DNA of 64,000 nucleotides from Lepisosteus oculatus (taxonomy: Eukaryota > Chordata > Actinopteri > Semionotiformes > Lepisosteidae), in contig NC_090711.1 of assembly GCF_040954835.1 (NCBI RefSeq), positions 1,123,501-1,187,500 of the forward strand. Direction: 5' to 3'. The position numbers and the translations under genes were made by a program. Below are positions 1 to 13,471 of the stretch, piece by piece; position 1 is the stretch's first letter; each line of letters starts with the position of its first letter. Under the pieces are notes generated by a model. That model ran no database searches. It was not told where the DNA came from and was given only the letters and a program-made list of their open reading frames with translations.

Positions 1-1589
1 TCGTTGATTACAAATGTAATTCTCCATTAATTATTTCCACATTCACAGAAATGTTTTTTAATTCTCTGTCCAATTAACTGCAAGCTGTTGATGGATCCTG
101 ACAATTATTTCTGATTTACTGACAGAGAACAGAATTCTTTTCCAGCTCTGTTCCTGCCGCGCTGCCTTTTGCAAGACAGAGATGAGGAGGAGAAAGGAGC
201 CAGCTGTCAGGTTGTTATATGGTGCTTATGGGCAGCACTGCGGGCCCCCCTTTCGGAAACATCACACAGAAAAACACTTGTGCGAACCACAGAACCTCAG
301 CCTAAACCAAATCAAGAGGAGGCTGACAGGGCCAGACAATGGGATTTCTATCTCCTCTCCACACTGCACTCCTGGGAATTGTCAGCTCCCTTTCACAGCC
401 TTGCCATTTCGTCTCCAGCAGGGTGGCAAAGCCCTTTGCATCCACTGCCATCCCTGTGCCTACATCTGAACTAACCTGGGCATTTGTTAAGAAAATAATC
501 GACATGGACGCATGTGTGTGCAGGGAGGGACTTGGGAGCTGCTGATAAATGACTACAAGGCTCCTGTGCACTTAATTGTCCTTGAAATAATCAGAATCAG
601 ACACAAACAAAACTAAATGCATAGCACATACCAAGGGAACGTGTTCCCAACTGGTTCCTGTGTACATCTGCTGCTTCCACAAAAGGAAATGTTTTCCAGA
701 GCAGACCATGCTTCTGCATCAAGAAATATTCCCAGGAAACATTTTGCCTCTGGCCAATCAGCTGAGGTTCTGGGGAGCGCAACTTCACTGGACGTGCAAT
801 TTTACTAGACACTGAATGTACATAAGATACAATCTTCTCTTCTCATGGCTCACAATCCGCTCTCTTGATCACACATTTCCTTTTGAGCTTCCTCCCCCTA
901 TTACAAAGTTCCCGTGCAAGTGTATCTTAAAAGCAGCAAACCTTTCATCTGTTTTTTAATGTATGGCACCAATGGTCACCTGCTGCTTGGAAAAAGTTCT
1001 ACAACGTTTCCTGAAAACCTTTGAAGAAACAAAGACTCCAGCAGAGCCTGGACAAGCACATGCCTTTACACTGGTCTCTGACCCCTCGAAGCCACATTTC
1101 ATCCCAGCTCATCTGACAGATGTTTAAAGAAGCTGAAGGCGTGATGGGTAAAAGCCATTGTTGTGTGATGTGCACTGTCTTGCTGCAATGTTGTGGTGTC
1201 CGGATGAGCCTGCAGAAGGAGCAGGAAGTGAGGTGACAGGAAATGTAGTCACAGAAGTTCTGTAATTACTTGACACTCCTAGCCAGTCCATCACACTTAA
1301 TCTCCCCACTGATTTGGGTACATTATCATGACTCATGGTCTAACCAATCATGGCCTCTTCACAGACTGTCTCAACAACCATTATGCCGATGGCAGGGATG
1401 AGCTCTCTTGATGAGCAGGATGCATTAGTTCCTTTTGAAGTTTTCCCCAAAAAGCTCTCTCACAAATGGTTTTATGTAAGTTCTTTAGACCTTGGTAATG
1501 ATGTAATGTAGCTAACTGTTGTGTCTCTGTGTTTCCTATAAGCATACATACGTAAAGAGAAGTTCGTGTGATGCACAAAATATAAATCT

Positions 1590-1925
1590 GTCACCTGCAC
1601 ATCACACTCTGCAATTGTCTGCATTGTCTTGAATATTGTCTAATTTTTTAATGCATTTCTTTTGACACTTCTCCAGTGATTGCTAATCCTCTAATTTTGA
1701 TATAATCTGCAGGGATGACTATTTTTACTAAGTATACCACAGTTTAGATCAGAAATTAGAAAAAGCAGTGATCCTAATACAGTGGAGCCCTGCTGTACTC
1801 CACTTAGGCAATCCCCTCCATCTGAACATCCACCACTTAACTGTACTACCTTGAAAGCCTTCTGCAATTCAAGAATTAATGATAAACAAGATGTCCAGAA
1901 CAGTATCACACAAGGACACAAATCA
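1590..1925 (-). mobile_element. Decayed non-LTR retrotransposon (LINE) reverse-transcriptase fragment
   Basis: Read on the minus strand, this segment encodes the peptide GVQQGSTVLGSLLFLISDL. This is a recognisable decayed form of the non-LTR reverse-transcriptase block normally written GVPQGSVLGPLLFLIYINDL. The downstream FADD catalytic block is damaged beyond clear recognition, and stops follow. It is most likely a CR1/L2-clade relic related to the 3'-end fragments at 17.8 kb and 34.4 kb. It is not active. Confidence 0.7.
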
Positions 1926-4900
1926 CTTCCATAGCTTGGAGGGTCAAACTGGGTCTTGTTGCCTCAATGAAACTTTAATTTTAGAGACACATAGTGTCCT
2001 GTAAACACTATACAGCATATGAAGCCTCCAAGAGTCAAACACAGTTACCAGATCAGACTAAACAGCAGCCTTATGCAGTAAAGACAGCTTTGACAAAACT
2101 GACCATGTGTTTTAGCAGACTACCCTCGCTGTGTCTCTCACACAGTTACGACTGATTCTGAATGTGCTCGTGCTCCTCCTTCCATTAACAAGGCAGCGCA
2201 AACAACACATGCACAAACTACTGCTCACCTCTATATTTGCTCAACCATCTCTAAGGTTAGAATATAATAAATCAATCGGATGGAACAAATCTTACAAGAA
2301 CAACAGAGGTCCTGTAAACCATGCCTGCCCAAGAAAAAATAATTATTTTTTATCACTTGTTATGTAGCCCTTTCACCCAGAGCATCATTGCTCTGCAGTG
2401 ATCACACTACACTGAGCTCAGGTAGCTCATTGATTCAGCTCCTCTGAAATCCAGAGGCTTGGAGAAAAAGTGAATACACGTTCAATGCTGTTAACACATA
2501 AAAGCTATAGACCACGAGCTCAGAGCAGCTGTCAGGATTTTAGTCATTTTGTTCATGAAAGGTAGGTTTCTCTGTGAATTTATTGCCGATGAAACTTGAG
2601 GGGTAAAATTCAGTATTCAGTTTCAGTCACAAAGAAAGTGTTCTTTTTATTTTGATGGGGAGGGGGGGAGGTCAGATAGGAGCTTTTAAACTGCTGCCAC
2701 AACAGACAAAAGACACTGACAGGGGCTCTGCTGTGCTGGTGGATATCAGCACTGGCACCGAGTTGCAATTTAGCCAAACAACTAAAACGGGAGCTGGGGG
2801 ATTAGACGAGACAACCACGCAGATAAGAAGACCTTTGCTTCTAAACCTCAAACCCCTGTGTCCCCAACACGCTGGATGCAGGGCCTCAGCCTAAGGGGCT
2901 CGGAGAATACTAATTAACCAGGTGATTGGCAGCTCGTCAAACCACGTCATTCTGCTGCTACCCGGCAACATCAGAAGCTGGTGATAACGGGGTTTAGAGG
3001 AAACAATTACAGACTAGACCGTCTCTAATGAGCAGAGAGGAAGTAATCAAGTCTGTGCTGAAAACAGAAATGGACACATAACAACTAAACACTGCGTACA
3101 GCCCACCATTGGCATGCCTGCACATGAAATCCATTAACTCGAGACTCGCTTCCAGGCCACTCGTGCCGTTAAGTTTCTGATTTCTCAGACACCTGAAGTA
3201 CTTTACCCTGGCCATTGCCGTCTGTTTGTATTTATTCTTCTTATTAGTTCTGATTTGATTTCTTTTTTCTTCCTCCCTGTTCGAAATTTCACGGCTGTAA
3301 TCAGTGTGAAATCAGTGCTTGGGCACAATTCAGCTTTATTTTTAATCCCCCGCCCTTCGCCACCTCCTCCAGAAAGCACTTTGCCACACTTCACAGATCA
3401 CCCTCTCTGTTGCATCTCATTTCAGCAGCCGAAGTCAAGGCCGCAGGGACCCGACCTCCTGATTACACCATTAATTCGAGGCCATTCTTCAGCCTCTGTC
3501 TCAGCCCATTGCTGCAGTTAAAAGGCTCAGCTTTTGAAAGTTCCTTTGAAAACAGAACTCCCACACTGACGATGCCAGTGGCAGAGACAGCCAGGCAGAC
3601 AGGCAGAGGAGCACCGTCAAGCTAAACGGCTGCGAACAAATTTCTGATATTTACTGAAAGTCAGTGACACTTTGGGAGGAAACACAAGGCTTATTACTTC
3701 CAAAAAAATTACAACATCCTGTAATCAGATCAGGGTTGGTCAGTCCTGGCCTGTTGATCTCCAAGACCATAGCCTGATTCATGTCAATTTTCCCTGTGTC
3801 TGCTGTCCTCTGTCCAGTAATGAAGCCTGGTTTTCTGGGTCTTTGTGAGCTGGGATGCAACTGAAACATACTGGGGTTGTATTTGACAAGATCTTATTCT
3901 TTCACTGACCCTAGCCCTGCTCCTTGTTCCTCTTTGAACACCCAGTGGAGTCAGTTTCTTGTCAGCTAGCAAACCCGGGCAATGTCCTCGCATAATGAGC
4001 ATGCCGTGGGCAGTCAGACCCTTCCCTGCTCAAGGCCAGGCCGCGGAGACCGGAAGGGACATCCTGAAAGTGGCAGCCCCTTCCTCATCCAAGGAGCAAA
4101 GGGAGCAAACGCTGGGCGCAGACGCGTTCGCATGCAAGCAGCACGTTTTTTCTCCTTGAGTTATTTTTATGCGAACAGAACTAACTTTGCAGCACCCCGT
4201 CCTCAAACGGGCCCCAGCCTACTCTGGCACAGAGGGTCGGTTGGCACAGAGAGTTTTGTTTTTTTTTAGAACAGTATCCCTGTCACGTCTCGGGCGAAAT
4301 TAAAACATCAGACGAGCCTCCCGACAAAATGAATGCGGCTTCCCCACCCGGGGCGAACAACAGTCAGGAAGAATAAATCACCCTGCGCTGACACTCCGCG
4401 TGGCCAGCTCTCCGAACCTCAGCAGCTGACAGGCCAGCGCTGGAGCCCTGAATGAACTGCCGGCGGACAAGCGCTCGGAATACCAAGTGCTTCCACAGGG
4501 ACGCAGCTGAGCTGCTTCCACACGGTGGCAAACGTGACGCACGGAGCAGGAAGAGAAACAGAGCAGCACACAGTCAGGGGCGTCTGCGCCAGTCAGATGC
4601 CCACGGAGGACAGAAGGGGGGCGGCTGGTTTGAAAGGCCACTGCTCAAAGCTTTGACACAGACCGTTCAAAACCACGCTGCTGACACAATGCAACAACGC
4701 GCTCAAAATTCAACTCTGAAGAGAGTTTGATTTTAAGATTTGTACTGTAGAATAATCATCAGCCGTTCAGCCATGTGCAAAACGCTGAGCGTGTCTGAGA
4801 AACTATAAAGGGTGTGAGTTCATATTCAGAGTCAGATTTATGGAATAATAAAGTAGACGCCTTCTTATGCTCACGCAGTTTCTCCAGCGGAGAAGTAAAC

Positions 4901-5673
4901 TGATGGTCAGCTGTGGGCTTGTCTTCAGGACAAGGCAGAGACAAAAAAATAACCCCTTCAGTCTCCCGGAGGCCCCGCTGCAGCCAAGCCCAGCGGCCAG
5001 CGCAGACCCCGCCGCTGCACAGAAGCGCACGGCCGCTCTCACGGGGACTTCTTACGAGCCGAATGCAGATGAAGTGCCACGAGTTTTAATCTCAAAAAAG
5101 GAGAAAACTAATCAACTAAACAACTATTATTTACGCTACGAGAAAAGAAATGTGCAACAAGTTATGTTACTTTCAACTTTTTCAATATTTCAATATTTAC
5201 CGAAACGCAGCATTGCATGAAGATTGACCCGTTTAATGCTCACATGAGACTACAGTATTGAAGTTATGAGGCGCAGGGAGTCCCCAGGCTGGGACTGTGA
5301 AACACACCGAGAGCAGCTCAAAGGGAGAACACGGCTGCAAGTTGTGGACGGTCACGGATGCGCCACTTTATTCTGCTCAATAAAAATCCGAGCATGCAAT
5401 GTGCCTGTTCCTCGGTGACTTTCCCTTTGCAAGACTTTGTAAGGGGCCCTTTCACTGGCTGTCCGCACTGCACTGGCGACACGCTGCTCCCCACCAGGGT
5501 CCCCGGCTCGCCTCGTCTCCCTGCCCCCAGCCCGCCGCTCACAGGCAACAGGTGCGGGCGGCTGGACTGTCCAGCACGGTCAGTCCCGCACCTCGCTAGA
5601 GCAGGGCGCCGCGGGAAGCATGTGAGCCGAGAGGAGGGAAGCAGCCGGGGGCTCCGGTTACAGGTGTAGGGAG

Positions 5674-5674
<1 letters not shown>

Positions 5675-5722
<48 letters not shown>
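5675..5722. repeat. CT dinucleotide microsatellite
   Basis: About 24 CT units, nearly uninterrupted, lie in a moderately GC-rich stretch upstream of the 6.3-8.1 kb island. Confidence 0.95.
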
Positions 5723-7326
5723 GGGGGGCTATCGTTTGTCCCGGAACGGAACGTGCAGAAAGTCTGCTGTAACCGAAGCTCTCCCGCGCTATTTTTAGTG
5801 CTCAGGTAACTTGACCACCCCGCTCCAGACGGAAGGGCCTGCGGGCCGGCGCGCCGCGGACACGCAGCCGGACAGTCCGCAGGCGTGTCCGGGTCCGGCC
5901 GGGGAGCTGTGAATCCCGGGACAGCAGCACCTCAGCACCTCGCTATGCCAGTTCCCGGTGCCTGTCCTCACTGCCGGCACTACTCCACTGATTTAAACAC
6001 GAGGGACGCGACACCCACAGACAACCCGAACCCGACTTCCTGCTCCACTCTGCATGATTTTCACGGCTTGGGATCAGCATTTCACATCATGCCGCCTTTA
6101 TAAGTTCTTCAACGTTTTAGACTTGTTTGCAAGGTTTACAAGTACACGCATGTCTAATCATAGTCACGATGCAGAACTAGAACAGAACGGCTATCGCGTT
6201 CTAACTACAGCCGATGAAGTACTATAAAGACCTAAACCCGGCGCAAGTCTGAATGAAGCTCGACAACACGGCAGAAAGAAGCCTCCCGATGCTGTACAGT
6301 GGTCGGTGGGCGCTGGAGCACAAATCCTGAACTGGCTCCCGGTGTCATTCGGGCTCAAGGGTGTCGGTGTCTCCGGCAGGGCGACTCGCGAGTTCGGCGC
6401 TGCAAGAGCGCCATCTAGCGGCGCGGCCGGAGCCCCCAGCGCAGCTGTGCGGACGGAGGGGCTCCGTTCAGCCTTCAAACTCCGAGCGGAGTGAAGTTTC
6501 AGTCCCGTGAACCCCGTATTTAAACAGCAACATTCGCCCACAGGAACCTCAGATTAGACAGTTTAATTTAATTCTAAAGGCAACAGATTCGCTCTTCGGA
6601 TGGCGGCGGCGGTCAAAGTGATGGGTAGCTGGAAATCCTATAATTTGTCGTTGACGCCTTTCTGTAGAGTGAAACGGGCGCTGGAGGCGAAGAACGAGCC
6701 TCCAGGTCCCCTGCAGCACCAGCAGCCTGAAACTGTACCTTCTCCACACCGGCTCTCGGACCCCGGACTGCGCCCCCACCCCGAGCTGAGCCCGAGCGAA
6801 ACTCGAGCCGAGTGAACGTGAACCAACGCGCTGCTCAACTTGCTCTGCCGGGGAACGAACACCCAGAACAAGACTAACTGAAATGTGGTGGTCGCGTTGT
6901 TTAAACGATGGGGAGCGCCACATGAACACCGATTCTGTGGAGAGTGTTATTATTATTTAAAAAAAAAAGAACAACAACGAAAGAGAGCAATATTCAAAGG
7001 GAGCCGGCACGCCAGAGAACAAGTTGGCCCTCACGCGAAAGCGGTTTAAAATGCTTGGACGATAAAAGTTGCGCACCGCTGCCGAGGCGCCGAGCTTCCC
7101 GGGAGAGCCGGCTCGGCGACCCGCCCGGGCTGTGCTCCCGGCTCGGGTTCCGGCCCGGCGCCCGATGGGCTCCTTCTGGGGCACCACACACACGCACTGT
7201 CCGCCCCCCGGACCCACGGCGCTTTCACTCCCGACAACGGCGGGCAGGAGGCTCCGGGCTCGCCAGAGACCCGGGAGGAGGACGGCGAGCCCGCACACCT
7301 GCGGCAGGTGCGGGCGCGGGACTCAC

Positions 7327-7390
7327 CCGGGAAGAACTGCCCCAGGGCCGGGTCCAGCAGCTGCAGCAGCGCGAGCAGGAGCACGGACAT
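7327..7390 (-). CDS. First coding exon of an unidentified secreted or membrane protein
   Basis: On the minus strand an ATG at 7390-7388 with A at -3 opens a 21-codon reading frame. It begins MSVLLLALLQ, continues with a leucine-rich core and ends ALGQFFP plus one base of a glycine codon. The frame then meets a strong GTGAGT donor at 7326-7321. A short N-region, a hydrophobic core and a small-residue ALG site are the hallmarks of a cleavable signal peptide; cutting would fall after the glycine. I do not recognise the gene. I could not find a convincing second exon in the 7.3 kb to the left, so the gene probably extends out of the window or has a very long first intron. An alternative is a chance leucine-rich frame in GC-rich DNA. 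The donor, the start context and the CpG island argue against chance. Confidence 0.5.
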
Positions 7391-7517
7391 CCTCGTGCCG
7401 GTCCGCCGCCGCGCTTCACATGCCCGCCGCCCGTCCGCGCGCTCGCTGCCAGCGCGGGCTGCAGGTGTCCCGCATCGGGCACCGCGCGGGGAGGGCTGGT
7501 GCAGGCGAACCCCCCCC

Positions 7518-7543
7518 CCTCCTCCTCCTCCTCCTCCTCCTCC
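7518..7543. repeat. CCT trinucleotide microsatellite
   Basis: A run of CCT units after a poly-C stretch lies inside the CpG island. It would fall in the promoter or 5' UTR of the minus-strand signal-peptide exon. Confidence 0.9.
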
Positions 7544-7681
7544 CCCCGCTGCGGGTCCGGCTGGGGGGACGCGGCGGGTATATCTCGGCCCCCTCCCTCG
7601 GGTCCTTCCTGGCACCGGCTCTCCGTTTCCCCCGCTGCCGGAGACGGGCTGCGAGAGGAGCGCTGTGGTCTGGAATCGCAG

Positions 7682-7752
7682 AGCAAGAACAACAGAGACG
7701 AGAGAGAGGAGAGGAGAGGAGAGTAGAGGAGGGGAGGGGAGGTGGGAGGGGG
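7682..7752. repeat. Purine-rich GA/GGA tract
   Basis: A tract of about 70 bases is almost entirely G and A on the plus strand, made of repeated GAGAG and GGGAG units. Such polypurine tracts are common near promoters and can adopt non-B structures. No further function can be assigned from sequence. Confidence 0.8.
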
Positions 7753-8171
7753 TTACAATTCCGAGATTTTCTCGCCGAAACGGATTCTGCGCCCTGCGTG
7801 CGGCCGGTCTGCGGGGATGAGCGAACTTGTGCTCCACCTGAGCGCGCCTCTCGGTCACGGAATGACGGCAGGGCGAGCGCAGCCCGGCGACAACCCCCCT
7901 CCGGGAAAAGATATCCAATTCAAATTTTACCGAGGGGAGAGAAAAAATGAACAGAAGGTGGACGGGAATCCGATCCAGACGCGGTTCTCCAAAGACGAGG
8001 GCTCCCGGCTCCAGCGCGCTGTCCCCGACTCTGCGCTCCGTCCTCCGGCCGAGGCGATACAACCCCCTCACCCCCCCCTCCGGGAACAGACTGTGATGCC
8101 TGTTCGCAGCGTGTGTACAGCACACACACGTCAGCCACAAGCCGAGTCATGGCGTGTTTTCGTGTAAACAA

Positions 8172-11100
8172 AAAGTCTTACCGTAAATCTTTACAGGTAA
8201 AACACCTGTCAGTATGCCGGCGCTGTTTGGGACACAACAGACGCCCTGTCACAGCGCGGCGAATGTTACTAAACGCACATCCTCTGTGTTTTACCCTCTA
8301 CCCGAACACAAACTGGTCCTGCGTGGGGAGTTTCAGTGTTTCCGTCACCAGCTCCTCGCGCGCGGGAAGGGTAAAGGTTCAGGGAATGTTCTAATTAGCT
8401 TTCCACCTTAATAAGTCCTTTCAATGCTACAAAAACATGCCAACTGATGGAATGTCGCCCAGTCTCAGACCACTGGTCACGGGCATGTCTTGGGGAGGGC
8501 TGGATATTTCTGAAACACTTCAGAACAGGAAATCGCATACTTGCAGTTAGGAGTCAAAGTGGTACTATGTGCACTACTGCATTGAAGCATCTGTGTGGAG
8601 TGTGCCTATAGAACTCCCACATAGCTGTTTACACCAGGCTTCGAGGGAGAAAGCAGAGACTGTGCGTGCGAGGGGCTGGAGAGGGCTCGATATGTCAGGA
8701 CATGAGTGAGGCTGTAAAAAAGAGGCCCCTTCCTTCCAGTGTCACAGCTTCACAGCGCTCCCCGGCCTCACCACACCCCCTCTGCCTCCTTCACCTGCCG
8801 CGGGGTCAGGCTCGTTAGCCAGGGATGTCTGCACAATCATCATCCTGCCTGGGAGAGAAACACCCGCCACTGAGTTTCTCTACTCCCCATTTAAACTGCG
8901 ATGGTGGAACCCGAGGTGCCCACTGGTAGCTCACACTCCACTTTAGTGGTATTTTATTGTGACAGGTAATTTATGATTCCATTATTTAGTGATGTAAAAA
9001 TCAATGCACCATTAAACAAGAAAGAAGCTTCTTTATTGCTGATTGGTATAATATTTTCAAAGGGTCAGGGCTATATTTTTCCTTTCTTTAATTTTAATTA
9101 CACTTCACATATAGCAGCCAGGTTTTTTTTTCGCAGCATTTCAGTTATTGATCTTTGGAGCCATAGGTGGTCTTCTGATTACTTCACAAGTGCCCATGGC
9201 TCCCAAGGTAAATACATCTCTGCATGAGCACCTCCAGCCAGGAGGAGGAGATTAACATCAGAAACAACGATGCCTTTCAGGAAAGGGGTTTTATCTACTG
9301 AGAAAGTGCTGAAAGAAAAAAAAAACACATGCAGTTTAATTGGATTGGCAACAAGAATGATGGATTATCTGAAAATGCTAAAGGAAAGGAGTGTAGGCAT
9401 GATAAAGCAATAAAGGTAGAAATCAGACATTCAGAAACACAAGCTAATAAGGTCATTAACAGTCTGGTGGCAGAGCAGCCACATCTGCCTACCAGAGACA
9501 TGTGCCTGCAGGACAGGTACATGGACAGCAGTTAATGTCGATGCAAAGGTGAGTAATGAGGTTCAAATCCAAACATTTAAACCTCTGTAACCTGGGATCT
9601 CCTCCGTTTAACCCCACTGGCAAATGGCCTACAATGCTGTTAGAGTAAGCCAGCTAACCCATTTCCAAGGCTTTGGTTAGCACACCTGTCCTGGAGATCA
9701 CACTGAGAGTCTGCCTTCTTACTGGACCGCAACAGAAAACAGCCTGTGTGCCCGACATCAGGGCTGTGCAGGCTCACAGCTGTGAGGACTGAGAACTCTG
9801 CCAGGCCCATGCAACATGAACAGATCACATCAGTGTTACTATAATGCAATGGGGAATACAGTCATAGTCTTCCCTGAAGGGGTCGGGTGCTGTCTCATTT
9901 AAATTTAATGTTTCATTCCAGGAAGTAATTATAATTCTTTCACTATCATGTATCCATCAGTGACTGACAGCCATCTACATACTGGGACACCTGGATATTC
10001 GTCAAGGATTGTGGTTACAGCTAAATAATAAAATGAAAACCTACTAATTATTTTTAAAACGCATGTGCTATCTTTATATCAAAGCCATTCTCTAATACAC
10101 AGCCGTATCAACGTCAATCAAGTCTCTCTGTGCAGCAATAAACACCACTGCACTAGTCTCCCGGGAGGTGAGTTTTCCTACTGGAAAACAGGCTTTATTA
10201 CATCTTCCTCTGCACAATTTAAATACGACAGTCCCACTGCCCCAACATGGATATATAACTGATCCTTTTAATAAAGCAACTTTCTGTACATATGGCAGAT
10301 ATTGGCTTTTTCCATTATAGCCGGTGTTATAAATTGCACAGCGTGTCGCCAGCCCACGAGCCCAGCCCGGCCAGGTGTGTATATGTAAATCACAGCACAA
10401 GGTCTCCTGCTTTACTCAGCTGCCAATAGTTACAACCCCAGGAGTCCCGCGATAGATGAGGATATAATGCGTTTTGAGCTGCAGGGCAAGGAAAATTTAC
10501 TGAACTCATTCCAGCTATTGAATTGTCATAAAGTACCCTTGTCAGGAAGTCTCTCTTCTACCAGACCAGCGTGCTCTAGCGAAATCTGTCCCTTCCCTCA
10601 TTGTGCAGACCGAACGGTCGCCCATGCATCTCGCTTCTCGAAAATAAAATGACTTACTGCAGTCGATTTAATTAAGCTGCAGCTATCACAATAAACCTTC
10701 ACACGGGAGGATGATCCAGTCCCTCTCCCTCTCCCTCCGGCCGCCCCGCACGAGAGCCGCGAGAGGCAGCAGTCAGAAAGCCGCACGCGTGTTTCAGCAG
10801 CTGCTGGTCCCCCCCAGGAAGAGCGTCGCCCCACCCCGGGTGGCGGACGGGAAAGGGAAGGGCCGGACTTGTGGGCTGACCGATACGCCGAGGGGCCACG
10901 CGGGCAGGGAGTCACAGCTGCACACGTCTGCTCTGCCGGAGCAAGACCGGCTCCAGCACAGTGTTGGGCCTCATGGGAGCTGCGCATTTTCAGTCTGCTG
11001 TGCCGCTGGCACTCGTACACCTGTTGCACTGCGCCTGGCCGGAATGTCTTTAAAGTGTCACTGTTGGGTGACATATTTCTGTATTGGAGAATAATATCTT

Positions 11101-12070
11101 CGCAGTTTAAATCCATGGCCCTTTGAATGAAGAACAAACCAATCAATCAATCGATCGTTCCCGAACAGTGCCCTTCACACTTCTCCACAGAGCACGAACC
11201 CTGTATTTTATACCCCAGAGGTGTCATTAAACCGCCCAGCCCAGCCACCTGTAGACCCCCGGCCTGGAGCCCAGCAGTGACGCAGGAGCACGGAGAGCCG
11301 GGCTTCCTCCCATCATGCTCCTGGGCCCACCCGGCTGACTCGAGCACTGTTCCCATGACTAGTTTCCAGGTGGGGGGATCTACAAATGGCCGAATAAGAC
11401 CTGGCACAGACTTCTCGTGTTGTAGCTGTTCACCTGGGATTAGGGGATCTACAGTACTCTGTCCTACTCCAGCCTTTACCTGCCTCTTTTCCGGGCACAG
11501 TCCCGGTCTCTCCACCTTCTTCCCCACAACCTACACACACTTCGCCACTGCTTATGCTGGTGCAAGTTACAAGCTCTGACACTGACTCTACAAATGCCTT
11601 GATAAGCTTTAAAGCAATTTCAAATTGTCTGGATGTGTAATTGGTTTCGAACAGTTACTGAAGCCTTAATCTGAATGATTCCCTAGCACAAAGAGTTTTT
11701 GACAGCGAGCTGTCAGTGATGGAGAGATTACACTGTGACAGCTGTCCACTGCTTAGTTCAGGCACCTCAACACACCTTTTATTTATCTAACGTAACACCA
11801 TGTTTTAGAAAACTGCTCTATTTATGAGAAATGTAATCTTCAATTCAATCAGTCAGTGCTACAAATGTACTAGCAAAAAAAAGAACCTTCACAGCGGAAA
11901 TGTGCAATAGACTTTAAAAATTAAAATAATTATAAAAATAACTGTATCAATACTTCATTTTCATTACATTTACTGTAATAAGCAAGGTTAACACCCAGTA
12001 TAATAAGGCTAGCCCAATGCATTTTCTTCCTGACCTTTAACTACTGTAGGTCTTTTACAGCCAAGGTGCA
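8172..12070. other. Non-coding region
   Basis: No gene is recognised. The region is AT-rich with a short GC-rich block at about 10.7-10.92 kb. It has ordinary single-base runs and a small CAAT-type repeat near 11.13 kb. Some blocks (about 9.0-9.1 kb and 11.6-12.0 kb) look like possible conserved non-coding DNA by composition only. Confidence 0.45.
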
Positions 12071-12227
12071 GTGATTCAGTTCCATGCTTTAACAAGAGTC
12101 ATTCAGCATTTTGCAATGGCTGTAAGAGTGAGCTGCCGATCTATCAGGTGAAGTCAATAACGATTCTGAAAACCATTTTCCTTCTGTTAATTGACTTCTG
12201 CACATCCTGCTCAGCCAGTTCATTAAC
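12071..12227. repeat. Copy 1 of a 157-bp duplicated element
   Basis: This segment aligns along its length with 13472-13628. The longest shared blocks are GGTGAAGTCAATAA followed by GATTCTGAAAACCATTT, and TTCCATGCTT and TTCATTAAC near the ends. By eye about four-fifths of positions agree. It could be a tandemly spread regulatory duplication or two copies of an old interspersed repeat. I know no family that matches. Confidence 0.75.
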
Positions 12228-13471
12228 AACTCCTTCAATATTCTTGTTCCATTTTCTTAACTCTGGCATCAAAACTCCCTGGATCTGCCTTCCCATGGAA
12301 GAACTTCCTTTACCTGCTCGAGGAGGATTGCTGGAACTCCAGAGACCCCATGTTTCGCCAGTCTGTAGCGCCCAGAAGCGAACTAGGATTATAAGACAGA
12401 GTGTGTGTTTGGCAAAAGTGCTAAAAGATTTTGACTAATGAGCGTGAAACTACTCTGTGAGACAGTTTGTGAAGAAGACCTGCGCAAAAATAAGGATGAG
12501 ACAGCAGACTTTTCATAGTGGAGAGGAAATTGCCAGGAGATCTCTCAGCTAGAGGGCTTTGCAGCAGATTTTATCAGTCTGTTTTGCTCTCAAGGATAAG
12601 ACGATTCTGCAGCAAATTGACTGTGCAGGACAGGGCGGCAGAAATCACTCTGAAGAGTGGCGCACGATCTCTCCGGCTGGGTCGGAGCCCCTGGGAGAAC
12701 GGAGCTTACCTCTCCGAACAGCTGTGCCAGGCAGCTTGGTGGAGAGCTCTCTGGCTGCAGGGGGGAGAAGGCAAAGCATAAAGTGATGTTGGCTGTTGTC
12801 AGCGGGCATCTTTCTTAATTAATTAATTTGCTCTCTGTTCACAACTTTCCTTGTGTTGTTAATCCTGTACCCACACTTTCCGCCACAACAACGCAATGTT
12901 TGGGGAAATCTTCCAACAGGGGATGACTTAATCAAACCATCTGTAGAGCAGCGAGGCTCCAAGACATGTCTGCCTTTTCCACGACATCCACCGAACGAGT
13001 CACCACCCGCAAAAGCGAGGCTGTCAGAACCCAGGGGCGCCAAGATCTCCTTTTATTCAGGGCAAGAAAGTTTGCGTGTCAAGTGCTTGTTTACACATCA
13101 GAGGAAGCTCCAGGACGGTTTAGGACTCCGGGTGCCAGGGCCTCCTGCTTCCCTGATTCCCTTCCCCTCGCTGGAAGCCTCTGGACTAGCCAGCCCCGCT
13201 GCAGATCCCCGGACTGACTCAGGAGATCAACACGAGCACCTCGGAGCGAGCTCCTGGCCCCGGGGGGCCCCTGATACTGAAGCGGGTGAGAGTTCTCTTC
13301 TTCCCCGCGGAGCAGGAATGGGAGCGAAACGCGGGGGGGGCGGAGCAGTGCAGGAAACAGAGGAGCGCCCCCTGCTGGGAGGCAGCCATGCGGCCCGGGA
13401 GCGCGGAGCACCGCAGGGCGTCCCGGCGAGTCAGCCGCGCGCTCCCACACTCTTCTCTCCCTTCATGTCCA
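12228..13471. other. Non-coding region with GC-rich block
   Basis: No gene is recognised. A GC-rich block at about 12.95-13.45 kb yields long open frames on both strands with no recognisable domain, as expected by chance at this composition. A CTCF-like core lies at 13367-13378. Confidence 0.45.
13367..13378 (-). promoter_or_regulatory. CTCF core-motif match (minus orientation)
   Basis: GCCCCCTGCTGG matches the reverse complement of the CTCF core CCASYAGRKGGC at all 12 positions. It lies in a GC-rich block. Occupancy cannot be judged from sequence. Confidence 0.4.

Larger units (their letters stand above)
1..6300. other. AT-rich non-coding region
   Basis: I find no exon here that I can support. 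If the minus-strand signal-peptide exon at 7.3 kb is real, this stretch would be its first intron. It contains a LINE reverse-transcriptase relic (about 1.59-1.93 kb), a CT microsatellite at 5.68 kb, and long AT-rich blocks with ordinary composition. Open frames here are short and resemble no family I know. Confidence 0.5.
6300..8110. promoter_or_regulatory. CpG island / probable promoter region
   Basis: GC and CpG density rise sharply here compared with the AT-rich flanks. The island contains a poly-CCT tract and a long purine tract, and it surrounds a minus-strand exon with a signal peptide. On the minus strand a TATA-like GATATACC (7577-7584) sits about 190 bases upstream of that exon's ATG. 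The island nature is seen in the sequence; promoter activity is inferred. Confidence 0.65.

Noticed and set aside
6410-6421. CTCF core at GCCATCTAGCGG
   Set aside because: It differs from the core consensus at one strong position, so it was not listed with the full matches.
7046-8140. 364-codon open frame on the minus strand in the GC-rich island
   Set aside because: It reads through low-complexity glycine and proline runs from CCT and purine tracts, matches no domain, and overlaps equally long frames on both strands. Only the short signal-peptide exon inside it has splice and start support.
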